Positions 6,855 through 13,802 of a DNA stretch of 20,441 bases are shown in pieces. The position numbers were made by a program, and so were the translations under genes. Each line of letters begins with the position of its first letter. Position 1 is the first letter of the stretch. The notes beneath the pieces were generated by a model. It did no database searches. It was not told the DNA's origin and worked only from the letters and a program-made list of their open reading frames with translations. The stretch covers positions 1 to 20,441 of IMG/VR virus record IMGVR_UViG_3300021963_000811. The stretch is one strand, 5' to 3'. This DNA is from a virus.

Positions 6855-7949
6855 ATGAAAAAAATTCTTTTAGTTTTAAGTATGTTTTTAGTAGTAATCA
6901 CAGGCTTTGCACAACAAGTAGCGCCAGATAACACTAAACCATACTTAGTATTTGACGCGAGTTACAACTTAGCTCCTGTATCTTCAGGGACAAACACGCA
7001 AGTTGCAATTTACTACAGCAATTTAAATGCGACAGCTATTAAAGCAGTTCAATTTAGATTCTGGTATGATAAAACTGTATTTGATTCTCCAACTGTAACT
7101 TATACAGGTACTGAAGCAAATAACTTATTCAACACAAAAGTAAACACTACAGAAGGAAATGTAACTGTTACGTGGGTTTACACTGGAACAGATGCTAATT
7201 TTAATATTGCCAATGGAGCAATGTTTAATGTAGCTTTACCGTTTAAAGCCACTTATACTAATGGTACAGTGACAGCAATGGCATTTACAGGAGCAACAGC
7301 TTATCCAGCTTATGGAGCTTTAGCAAATGGAACTGATACTACTTTAGGATTACAAAACTACGGAGGTGCATTTACAGAACCAGTATTCCAATATGCAGCT
7401 ACAATGTTAAACAGCCCAACTAATCCTGCTTCAGATGTACCAGTTATTCTACAAAAATCTTCAAATGGAACAACTTGGGTAGATGTAATGACTGTTAATA
7501 CTGCTCCAACAACAGGAGTAGCATCATTTACAACTAACTTAGATCAAAACTACTGGCAAATTAGAGTTAAAGTAGCTCCAGGTATTACAGCACCAGGTGC
7601 TTTAGCAGCTGCAGATGCAGATATGATCGCTCAAATTGCTACAGGATTACAAACACCAACTGGAATTCAATTCTATACTGCTAACCCTAACCAATCAAAT
7701 GGAATCACAATTTCAGATTCATATACAGTATTCTCTAGATTAGCTCAAGGTTTATCAGCATATCCAACTACACCTGATATTTTATTCTTTACAGAAGCTC
7801 AATATAATACAATTGCAGCATCTTCTACAGATCAATCAGCTACAATTCCAGGAGTATCAACATTCTTATCGGCTAATATCAACAATACTACAGCTGCAAA
7901 TTACTATCTGTTAGTATTAGGAGACGCCAACGGAACAGGACATAATTAA
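6855..7949 (+). CDS. Exported cohesin-like and dockerin-like adaptor protein
   Basis: A 364-residue secreted protein. The signal peptide MKKILLVLSMFLVVITGFAQ is followed by a beta-rich domain (about residues 28-175) whose pattern AVQFRFWYDKTVF ... GNVTVTWVYTG ... NGAMFNVALPFKATY resembles a cohesin: a beta-sandwich that binds dockerins. A second beta-rich stretch follows (180-240). Residues 277-288 (N-P-N-Q-S-N-G-I-T-I-S-D) align with the dockerin-like loop of the lectin protein, and the remaining tail also aligns: SDSYTVFSR, FTEAQYNTI, PGV and ANYYLLVLG. A protein with both partners can link a sugar-binding unit to an anchored unit. The gene has its own candidate promoter and stops one base before the next start. 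The cohesin call is from fold pattern and is less certain than for the next gene. Confidence 0.65.
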   Translation: MKKILLVLSMFLVVITGFAQQVAPDNTKPYLVFDASYNLAPVSSGTNTQVAIYYSNLNATAIKAVQFRFWYDKTVFDSPTVTYTGTEANNLFNTKVNTTEGNVTVTWVYTGTDANFNIANGAMFNVALPFKATYTNGTVTAMAFTGATAYPAYGALANGTDTTLGLQNYGGAFTEPVFQYAATMLNSPTNPASDVPVILQKSSNGTTWVDVMTVNTAPTTGVASFTTNLDQNYWQIRVKVAPGITAPGALAAADADMIAQIATGLQTPTGIQFYTANPNQSNGITISDSYTVFSRLAQGLSAYPTTPDILFFTEAQYNTIAASSTDQSATIPGVSTFLSANINNTTAANYYLLVLGDANGTGHN

Positions 7950-7950
7950 T

Positions 7951-8361
7951 ATGCTACGCTATTTATTCATAGCATTATTATCAATAAATTCACTATATTC
8001 CCAGGTACAATTTCAAGTGCCTGGGATTACAGTGACTCCCTCTAATACTATAGATTTACCTGTAACAATCCAAACAAATGGAAATACAGTAGGAAGTTTA
8101 GAATTTGCTTTGAATTATGACCAATCAATTTTACAATTTACAGAAATAGTATTATCTGAAAAAACACAAACCTGGTTAACATATGTGATGGATACAGGAA
8201 GTGGAAAAGTAAGATGGGGTGGTTATGATAAAACTCATGGGCAACATTCTGTTAACACACCAACTGAACTCTTTATTTTAAAATTTGCGGTATTAAATCC
8301 AAACTGGATTACAACTCCTATCACTGTTGGGAGAAAAACAGCAGGAGATGTTCAAGGATGA
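7951..8361 (+). CDS. Cohesin-domain protein, ended by an in-frame TGA before its T9SS signal
   Basis: As read with the standard code, this gene gives a 136-residue protein: signal peptide MLRYLFIALLSINSLYSQ, then a cohesin fold. Diagnostic segments are the DLPVTIQTNGNTVGSLEFAL strand pair, NYDQSILQF, SGKVRWGGYD and ELFILKFAVL. The open frame ends with TGA at 8359-8361 inside the last part of the cohesin domain, but the same frame continues for 106 more residues (8362-8679) with the missing last strand and a T9SS sorting domain. The expected residue at the TGA is plausibly tryptophan (TGG). The product is probably the anchor of the surface assembly when the TGA is read through; without readthrough it is a truncated soluble cohesin. 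Confidence 0.7.
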   Translation: MLRYLFIALLSINSLYSQVQFQVPGITVTPSNTIDLPVTIQTNGNTVGSLEFALNYDQSILQFTEIVLSEKTQTWLTYVMDTGSGKVRWGGYDKTHGQHSVNTPTELFILKFAVLNPNWITTPITVGRKTAGDVQG

Positions 8362-8682
8362 GATATTGCGGTAGTAAATACTGACGGGTACATAAATTAT
8401 AATAGAACAGGAATACCTGTCAATGAAACTAAAATACAAGGGATTGTACATCCAAACCCTACAGACGGATTAGTAACTATAGATTTAATATTACCAGTAA
8501 GTGATTACTATAAAATAACAGTCCTTAATATAAATGGCTCTGAATTAAGAAGAAGAGTAGAACGATACATTAAAGGATCAAATATATTAGAAGAAGATTT
8601 AACATCTTACCCAAGTGGTACCTATTTATTAAATATAACAACTAGGGATTTTACCCAAACATTTAAAATTATAAAAAATTAA
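8362..8682 (+). other. In-frame continuation after TGA: cohesin end plus T9SS type A sorting domain
   Basis: The frame of the preceding gene continues from 8362 to a TAA at 8680-8682. It encodes DIAVVNTDGYINYN (end of a cohesin) and then a T9SS type A sorting domain: HPNPTDG, VTIDLIL, YYKITVLNINGSEL, LTSYPSGTYLL and terminal FKIIKN. Such domains direct export and surface attachment by the type IX system, found only in Bacteroidetes. There is no methionine codon in this segment, so it can only be made by reading through the TGA. Alternatives are a nonsense mutation or a base error (TGG read as TGA). The intact coding quality of all 106 codons argues against long-standing decay. Confidence 0.7.
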
Positions 8683-8685
8683 ACT

Positions 8686-9012
8686 ATGTCAGAAGAAACA
8701 AACAACGAAGGTGGATTATCAGGATTGAAAAAAACCATCATTGGAACATTAGGAACTGTAGTAACAGCTGGAGGAGTATGGTTAACAACTCACTTAGGGG
8801 GTGGTGAAACAGAACACAAAGAAGAGCCAAAAACTGAAGTAGCAGCTCCTGCACCAGCAGCAGCACCTGTTGTTATTAATTTACAAAATAATAACACCAA
8901 CCAACAAAAACAACAATCAAACAATTCAAACACAGCTAAAGCAGCACCTGCACCTGTACAACAACAACCAGCACCGGTACAAGCAGCTCCAGCTCAAAAA
9001 GAATCATGGTAA
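8686..9012 (+). CDS. Small membrane protein with Pro/Ala/Gln/Asn-rich tail
   Basis: The 108-residue protein has a glycine-rich hydrophobic segment (about residues 15-34, LKKTIIGTLGTVVTAGGVWL) after a short acidic N-terminus, then a low-complexity tail of APAPAA, Q/N runs and AAPAPVQQQPAPVQ. No family was recognised. An N-terminal membrane anchor with a long flexible P/A/Q tail resembles periplasm-spanning linkers, as in TonB-like or tail-tether proteins, but no TonB motif is present. It lies 3 nt after the T9SS segment and overlaps the CsgG-like gene by 7 nt, so it probably belongs to the same envelope cassette. Confidence 0.65.
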   Translation: MSEETNNEGGLSGLKKTIIGTLGTVVTAGGVWLTTHLGGGETEHKEEPKTEVAAPAPAAAPVVINLQNNNTNQQKQQSNNSNTAKAAPAPVQQQPAPVQAAPAQKESW

Positions 9013-9716
9013 GAAAATTACTATTTCTATTTTTATTCTTTGGATTAACAGCCTGTGCTCAAAAAATAGGATCTGTAAAAACTGAGGAATATAAAGCCGA
9101 TTTTGAAAAGAAACAATCATTAGAGGTTGTATCTGATTATAACGGAAACATTATTATTCCTATTCAGATACTAAAGATTGGTATTAATGAAGAATTATAT
9201 GAGATGTACCCTGAACTAAAAGATAAAAGAGTTGGTTTAGGGGTATCAAATATTGTATTAGAATACTTAGAATCTACAAACAGATTTAAATTTACAGAAG
9301 ATAAAGAAGAAATAAAACAAAAAATGATTGCTCAACATATAGCTTCAGCTAAGGGTATATCAGAAAATAAAATAGAAGTTAAGGGAAATGTTATATTAGC
9401 AAAATATTTTGTTTATATAGAAGTTTATGATTTTAGCGTAGGTGAAGACGAAGAAGTAACAACTTCAGGAGCTGAAATAAGACAAAAAACAATATTAGGG
9501 TTACAAGTAAGATTTGTGGATGCACAAACTGGTGAAATAATCACAGGATCAGGATCCGGTGAGGCTGTTACGGTGAAGAAAGCTAATCTACTTGACGGAC
9601 TCGACGATATAAAATTTAATCAATCAACAATCGGGATATCTACTAAAAAGTCATTAGAAACTGCTTCTTCAAGAGTAGTAAGTAAAATGATTAAAAAGGG
9701 GATATTTCCAAACTAA
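9006..9716 (+). CDS. CsgG-like outer-membrane lipoprotein
   Basis: A 236-residue lipoprotein: signal sequence with lipobox GLTAC (C17). The body matches the CsgG pattern: VGLGVSNIVLEYLESTNRFKF (where CsgG has an activator-helix segment ending in F-x-V), AKYFVYIEVYDFS (the ALVYG-x-I-t-e-F strand), LQVRFVDAQTGEIITGSGSG (the R-V-D-x-x-T-G-E-I strand) and a final helix with repeated alanine and valine. CsgG forms a nonameric secretion pore for curli subunits in the outer membrane. Homologues are known in some marine phages, where their role is unsettled. Here it lies with two outer-membrane barrel candidates and a periplasmic protein. The start overlaps the upstream gene by 7 nt; its stop and the next start share one base (TAATG). 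Confidence 0.7.
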   Translation: MVRKLLFLFLFFGLTACAQKIGSVKTEEYKADFEKKQSLEVVSDYNGNIIIPIQILKIGINEELYEMYPELKDKRVGLGVSNIVLEYLESTNRFKFTEDKEEIKQKMIAQHIASAKGISENKIEVKGNVILAKYFVYIEVYDFSVGEDEEVTTSGAEIRQKTILGLQVRFVDAQTGEIITGSGSGEAVTVKKANLLDGLDDIKFNQSTIGISTKKSLETASSRVVSKMIKKGIFPN

Positions 9717-11149
9717 TGAAAAAATGGATTTCTTTATTTGTATTCTTTCTTTCCCTACAGGCTTTAGCCCAGTACAGTTATACCTATACAGACCCTTGTA
9801 CCTTAACATCAAAAACCGTATTCGTACCTGCTGGAGGAAATGTAGTGGTAAACTACTTCAATAACACAAACACCTTTAATTCAAACGACTTCTCATCAGG
9901 AGCATTCGATGCTTGGATAACTCTAGTATCTCAATTAAATTCAAACTCACCTTGTCAATCTGTAACTACAGCTATTGTAAATAGTATAACTAATGTAACA
10001 GTTGCAAACACACTAACTGTTGTTACAAATGTAATATCAGTAACAAATGTAGCTCAATCTATAGCAACCATAGGAGGATCTATGGGAAGTTCTATGACAG
10101 CTACAGCCGGAGGCGTAACAAACTCTTCACAAAGTGAAGGAGGTAGTACTAACCAAAACTCAACAAATGAAAAAAAATCAAACTCAAATACCACTTCAGG
10201 AACAAATTCAGGATCTACTGGAACAAGCCCAGCAGGTAACCAAAATCAAGGAAGCCAAACCAATCCTAGTTCTTCTGGAGGAACACCTGCGGGATCTTCA
10301 ACAGGAACACCTCAGCAAGGAGGAGACACTACAAATCCAAATCAACCAACTTCAACAGGAAGTTCAACGTCTGAGTCATCTGTAGAAGGGTCAAGTGGTA
10401 GTGGTAATAATTTAGCTAACTCTTTATCAAATTCTGTAGATGGAGGATCAGCTGATGGTGGAAGTACATCAGGTGGAGGAGGAACATCAGGTGGTAGTAA
10501 AAAATCTAACACTGCTGCTAAAAGTGTAGGAAGTTTAATTGCCTCAGGAGATATAGTAGCTATCGCCAATACTGACCAAACTCAAAACTTCAGATTTGTA
10601 GGAAGTATAACTCATGCTAATACTAGAGGAACTAGAATTAAAGGAGTATTATTTAATTTTACATCAGGAGTTAATAACTTAAATGTTACTTTTTATAAAT
10701 CTTGGATTAATAAATCTAAAAAATTAAATACAGTAGGTGCTCAATCCTTTATGATGGATTTTGATAAAAACTTCTTTAGCACAACTACAGTGTTAGAATC
10801 ATATAAAGTAAGTAACAAACTAACAGGAATGTTTGGGGTTAATTTTACAGCAGGTAAAATGGGAGAAAGATCCTTATTAAATCTATCTGCTGTAGCTGGA
10901 GGGCATAGTAGCTTTAAAGTAAACGATAGAATTAGTACTAGCGTACTTGTACTAGGAGTATATTCTCCATTCACTCAATTCTACGAAGGTAAGTGGTGGG
11001 ATGCAGGAATAATAGCTGTACCATTTAATTCATGGGATATAAAAATAACTAAAACGTTTAAATTTAACGTAAGCCTTACAGGAGTGTACGAAGTAGGTAA
11101 ACAATTTCTAAACTATCAAATACTAACAGGAGGTAAATTAAATTTTTAA
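9716..11149 (+). CDS. Exported Ser/Gly/Thr/Asn-rich protein with outer-membrane barrel-like C-terminus
   Basis: A 477-residue protein with three parts. The signal peptide MKKWISLFVFFLSLQALAQ is followed by an N-terminal domain with two cysteines (CTLTS and SPCQS). Residues about 130-270 are a low-complexity S/G/T/N/Q tract with many SGGTS-like repeats. From about 275, alternating hydrophobic and polar strands end in GGKLNF, as expected of an outer-membrane beta-barrel with a terminal phenylalanine. The next large gene ends in the same way (GGNLDF), so the two are related in their barrel part. The low-complexity region may be exposed outside or span the periplasm. It overlaps csgG-like by one base. 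Function unknown; a secreted or pore-associated partner of the CsgG-like protein is plausible. Confidence 0.65.
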   Translation: MKKWISLFVFFLSLQALAQYSYTYTDPCTLTSKTVFVPAGGNVVVNYFNNTNTFNSNDFSSGAFDAWITLVSQLNSNSPCQSVTTAIVNSITNVTVANTLTVVTNVISVTNVAQSIATIGGSMGSSMTATAGGVTNSSQSEGGSTNQNSTNEKKSNSNTTSGTNSGSTGTSPAGNQNQGSQTNPSSSGGTPAGSSTGTPQQGGDTTNPNQPTSTGSSTSESSVEGSSGSGNNLANSLSNSVDGGSADGGSTSGGGGTSGGSKKSNTAAKSVGSLIASGDIVAIANTDQTQNFRFVGSITHANTRGTRIKGVLFNFTSGVNNLNVTFYKSWINKSKKLNTVGAQSFMMDFDKNFFSTTTVLESYKVSNKLTGMFGVNFTAGKMGERSLLNLSAVAGGHSSFKVNDRISTSVLVLGVYSPFTQFYEGKWWDAGIIAVPFNSWDIKITKTFKFNVSLTGVYEVGKQFLNYQILTGGKLNF

Positions 11150-11152
11150 ATT

Positions 11153-11221
11153 ATGAAAAAAATATCAGATTATTTAGCAGCTTTATACGATAGAATTTCA
11201 AATTTCCTTTTTGGAAAATAA
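11153..11221 (+). CDS. 22-residue amphipathic micro-ORF
   Basis: ATG at 11153 opens a 22-codon frame: MKKISDYLAALYDRISNFLF followed by GK, ending TAA. It begins 3 nt after the preceding stop in the same TAA-ATT-ATG arrangement used by neighbouring real genes. The peptide would form an amphipathic cationic helix, with hydrophobic residues I4, Y7, L8, L11, Y12, I15, F18, L19 on one face. It fills the only gap between two outer-membrane protein genes. It may be a membrane-active peptide or a translational coupling leader. No homologue is known to me. Confidence 0.45.
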   Translation: MKKISDYLAALYDRISNFLFGK

Positions 11222-11231
11222 AACTTTAATT

Positions 11232-12020
11232 ATGAAAAAATTATTATTAATTATCTTAATATTGGTAGGTAATCTGGTGTATTCTCAAACATCACCTCCA
11301 CCACCAGCACCAGCACCCCCATCTGCTAACGAGCAGTTTAACTCAACTCAAAATAATATTATAGGGGCTCAAGCAAAATCATTTGGAGGAGGATCTTTAG
11401 TAAAACCTAACCCTATGCTAACATCTGCTGATTTTGCATTAATCCAAAATCCAACATTTGAATCTGGATGGAGATATGGTACTAGTTTAGGTTACAGTAA
11501 GATAAGTAAAGGAAGAGGTTTTGGTGTTAACGCTGTGCTTACTTTTGATTTAACTCAACAGTCTTATTCATCTTATTATAGAAACAAAAACTGGTATTAC
11601 CATTTTAATTTTGGAAAAATGGGTACTGCCCATAACATAGGAGGGAGTGTTACTAATATGAAATTAACTAAAAAAATTAATTACGGTTACCAAATTGGAG
11701 CTTCTGTAGTTGAAGATAGTGAATATATTTATTTTATATTAGTTCCCTATGCTGTTATTATGGCAAATAAGGAAATGACTATAACCTCTAGAACTAAATG
11801 GACACCAGAAGTATTTATAACAGTGTGTTCACCTTACTATGATTTAGGTATTAGTAAAAGCGGAACTTCAGATACATTTAATGCAGTTGTAGGTAATAAC
11901 ATGTCAGTTAAAGTATCAAAAGCTTTTAAGTTAAATATTAATTGGAGAATGAATATAAACACAACACCAAAATTTGGCATAATGAATAATGTACTAATTG
12001 GTGGAAATTTAGACTTTTAA
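11232..12020 (+). CDS. Exported outer-membrane beta-barrel protein
   Basis: The ATG at 11232 gives 262 residues with a clean signal peptide (MKKLLLIILILVGNLVYSQ); the frame is open further upstream only through a TTG at 11211, which would bury this signal, so the ATG is preferred. After a proline-rich linker (SPPPPAPAPP) come alternating beta strands with many aromatic residues (YGTSLGYSKIS, GFGVNAVLTFDL, KLNINWRMNINT) ending in GGNLDF, typical of an outer-membrane barrel. Size suggests a small barrel of about 10-12 strands. It is paralogous in its last part to the preceding 477-residue protein. Role unknown; it belongs to the CsgG-like cassette by position. Confidence 0.65.
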   Translation: MKKLLLIILILVGNLVYSQTSPPPPAPAPPSANEQFNSTQNNIIGAQAKSFGGGSLVKPNPMLTSADFALIQNPTFESGWRYGTSLGYSKISKGRGFGVNAVLTFDLTQQSYSSYYRNKNWYYHFNFGKMGTAHNIGGSVTNMKLTKKINYGYQIGASVVEDSEYIYFILVPYAVIMANKEMTITSRTKWTPEVFITVCSPYYDLGISKSGTSDTFNAVVGNNMSVKVSKAFKLNINWRMNINTTPKFGIMNNVLIGGNLDF

Positions 12021-12022
12021 AA

Positions 12023-12481
12023 ATGAAAAAATTATTATTAATATTACCGCTATTATTCTTACTATCAGCTGATACAGCTACTAAAGAATGTTACAAAGTG
12101 ACAAAAGTGTCTTCACAAGTTGAAGCACCAGAAATGAAAAAAGAAAGAGTTGTCTTTGGTATCAAACAAATGACCGAAGAAATTCTATCTGAAAAATATG
12201 ATATATGTGAAGATGGTACCCCAGTTGAAGTAGAAGTATTATCAGTTGAAGCACCTTCCACAAATACTTCTTTTGGTCCATTTTCTAAAACTAAAAAAAT
12301 TACTATTGTAAAATTAAGACTTATAGTAGGTAAAGAAGAATATTGGGGTCAAGGAGAAGCAAACGTAACAGTTCAATCAACATTCTTAGATTTAAATGAT
12401 GATAACTTACCATTTAATAAGACAGCGTTCTCTGGAGCCGTCAAGAAGGCTTTAATAGAGGCAGTAGATGAAATGAAATAG
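12023..12481 (+). CDS. Exported periplasmic protein of unknown function
   Basis: A 152-residue protein with a signal peptide (about MKKLLLILPLLFLLSADTA) and a mixed alpha/beta domain: KQMTEEILSEKYDICEDG, EVEVLSVEAPS, TIVKLRLIVGKEEYWGQGE and a C-terminal helix AVKKALIEAVDEMK. Two cysteines (C23 and C62) could form a disulfide. The alternation of strand KLRLIV with GQGEA and a late amphipathic helix resembles the small periplasmic domains that accompany CsgG-type pores, but I cannot assign a family. It is the last gene of the cassette; its TAG stop overlaps the first base of the terminator hairpin. Confidence 0.65.
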   Translation: MKKLLLILPLLFLLSADTATKECYKVTKVSSQVEAPEMKKERVVFGIKQMTEEILSEKYDICEDGTPVEVEVLSVEAPSTNTSFGPFSKTKKITIVKLRLIVGKEEYWGQGEANVTVQSTFLDLNDDNLPFNKTAFSGAVKKALIEAVDEMK

Positions 12482-12504
12482 ACTTGGTATTCCAAGTCTT
12501 TTTT
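12481..12504 (+). terminator. Terminator of the envelope cassette, overlapping a promoter
   Basis: GACTTGG (12481-12487) and CCAAGTC (12492-12498) form a 7-bp stem with loop TATT, followed by six T. The first G belongs to the stop codon of the preceding gene. The TTGG of the stem is the upstream box of the next promoter. Confidence 0.88.
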
Positions 12505-12512
12505 ATTATATT
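12484..12512 (+). promoter_or_regulatory. Promoter TTGG-N19-TATATT embedded in a terminator
   Basis: TTGG at 12484-12487 and TATATT at 12507-12512, 19 nt apart. The spacer contains the 3' half of the terminator hairpin and its T-run. A second copy of the promoter follows 70 nt downstream. Confidence 0.6.
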
Positions 12513-12553
12513 AAATAAAATTAAAAATAAGAAAAACATTTTTTAACTCTTGC

Positions 12554-12582
12554 TTGGAATAGCAGGATATTTATGTTATATT
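12554..12582 (+). promoter_or_regulatory. Promoter TTGG-N19-TATATT before the gene at 12600
   Basis: TTGG at 12554-12557 and TATATT at 12577-12582, 19 nt apart, 17 nt before the ATG. Followed by TTAAATAAAA as in the copy at 12484-12512, making a tandem pair. Confidence 0.65.
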
Positions 12583-12599
12583 AAATAAAAAATAAAGTT

Positions 12600-12860
12600 A
12601 TGGAAGAACAAAAACCGTACATGATGTCTCTTTATGATTATTTAGGTAGAGCAGCAGGACCTGAATTAGGTAAAGAAGTAGCAGAAACTGCTGTAAAGTT
12701 AAAAGAAACTATAGAAAAAAGGTTCGTAACTAATACTCGTTATAAAGGCGAAATACTAATGTACCGTAGAGAATTTCTTGATGAATATTTTGGGAAGAAA
12801 ATTTATGATGGTGAAGTAAAACCTTCTAATGGAGATCCTGAAAATTATGTTCAATTATAA
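12600..12860 (+). CDS. Hypothetical small protein
   Basis: An 86-residue cytoplasmic protein without signal peptide, membrane segment or known motif. The central part (GKEVAETAVKLKETIEKRF) is a probable helix; the C-terminal part contains YRREFLDEYFG. It is the first gene after the tandem promoters and lies 56 nt before queC, so the two could be co-transcribed. No function is suggested. Confidence 0.65.
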   Translation: MEEQKPYMMSLYDYLGRAAGPELGKEVAETAVKLKETIEKRFVTNTRYKGEILMYRREFLDEYFGKKIYDGEVKPSNGDPENYVQL

Positions 12861-12916
12861 TAATAACGTTTGCCTATACGTTTCAAATACCTGGCACAAA
12901 TCAAAACAATTAAATT

Positions 12917-13798
12917 ATGTCTAAAAAACATGTTGTAGTATCACTTTCAGGTGGTATGGACTCAAGTACTTTGTTACTTAGATGTCTAAAAGAGTATGAT
13001 AGTGTAACAGCTATCTCATTTGACTATGGTCAAAAACACAGAATAGAGCTAGAGAGAGCTCAATCATTAATTGATTACTTAAATAATGCTTATAATGTTT
13101 CAACATTTGAGCCTATTAAGGTAAACTATCGTCAAATTCAATTAAACGGATTAGTTGATCTATTAGATTCAGCTTTAGTAACAGGAGGAGAAGATGTACC
13201 TGAAGGTCATTATGCAGAAGATAATATGAAAGCAACAGTTGTTCCTAATAGAAACAAAATATTTGCTTCTATTACTCAAGCAGTAGCCTTATCAGTTGCA
13301 AACAGAACAGGAGAGACTTGTGACATTGCAATGGGTATCCATGCAGGTGATCATGCAATTTATCCAGACTGTAGACAAGAATTTAGAGATGCAGATGATG
13401 CGGCTTTTAGAATTGGAAATTGGGAAGCAGAAAGAGTAGGTTATTTTACACCTTATTTAGAAGGAGATAAATTTACTATCTTACAAGACGGAGAAGTATT
13501 ATGTAAAGAGTTAGGATTAGATTTTGATGAGGTTTATAAAAGAACTAATACATCTTATAAGCCAATTAAAATAGTAACTAGTGGATTTGTACAAACATCT
13601 CCAGAAAATACAAAATTTACCTCACCTGTAGTGACTTGGTACTCAGACTATAAATCAGCTTCATCAGTTGAAAGAGTAGAAGCATTTATTAAATTAGGAA
13701 GACCTGATCCAGCACCTTATGCAGACGAAACAGGACCAGTAACATGGGAACATGTAGTAACAGAAGTAACAAAAGTATTAGATAATCATAACAAATAA
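12917..13798 (+). CDS. queC: QueC-like 7-cyano-7-deazaguanine (preQ0) synthase lacking zinc cysteines
   Basis: QueC converts 7-carboxy-7-deazaguanine to preQ0 using ATP and ammonia. The ATP-pyrophosphatase loop SGGMDSS (residues 11-17), FDYGQKHRIELERA (35-48), VVPNRNKIFASI (108-119) and GIHAGDHAIYPDCRQEF (140-156) are all present and diagnostic. At 293 residues it is longer than typical bacterial QueC (about 220-230). The C-terminal Cys4 zinc site is gone: before VERVEAF (251-257) the family normally has C-x-x-C-x-x-C, here D244, S247 and S250, and the first cysteine is also absent, with an insertion of about 25 residues (214-240). Cysteines occur only at 23, 135, 152 and 196. The enzyme may fold without zinc or have altered activity. 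It pairs logically with the TGT-like gene at 4400. Confidence 0.88.
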   Translation: MSKKHVVVSLSGGMDSSTLLLRCLKEYDSVTAISFDYGQKHRIELERAQSLIDYLNNAYNVSTFEPIKVNYRQIQLNGLVDLLDSALVTGGEDVPEGHYAEDNMKATVVPNRNKIFASITQAVALSVANRTGETCDIAMGIHAGDHAIYPDCRQEFRDADDAAFRIGNWEAERVGYFTPYLEGDKFTILQDGEVLCKELGLDFDEVYKRTNTSYKPIKIVTSGFVQTSPENTKFTSPVVTWYSDYKSASSVERVEAFIKLGRPDPAPYADETGPVTWEHVVTEVTKVLDNHNK

Positions 13799-13802
13799 AA
13801 TT

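Noticed and set aside
8870-10385. Same-strand alternative frames at 8870-9085 and 10134-10385
   Set aside because: They lie inside low-complexity tracts of genes with clear signal peptides and membrane segments; their products are frame-shifted low-complexity sequence.
11211-11234. TTG start at 11211 for the outer-membrane barrel gene
   Set aside because: It would place eight extra residues before a textbook signal peptide; ATG at 11232 is preferred.
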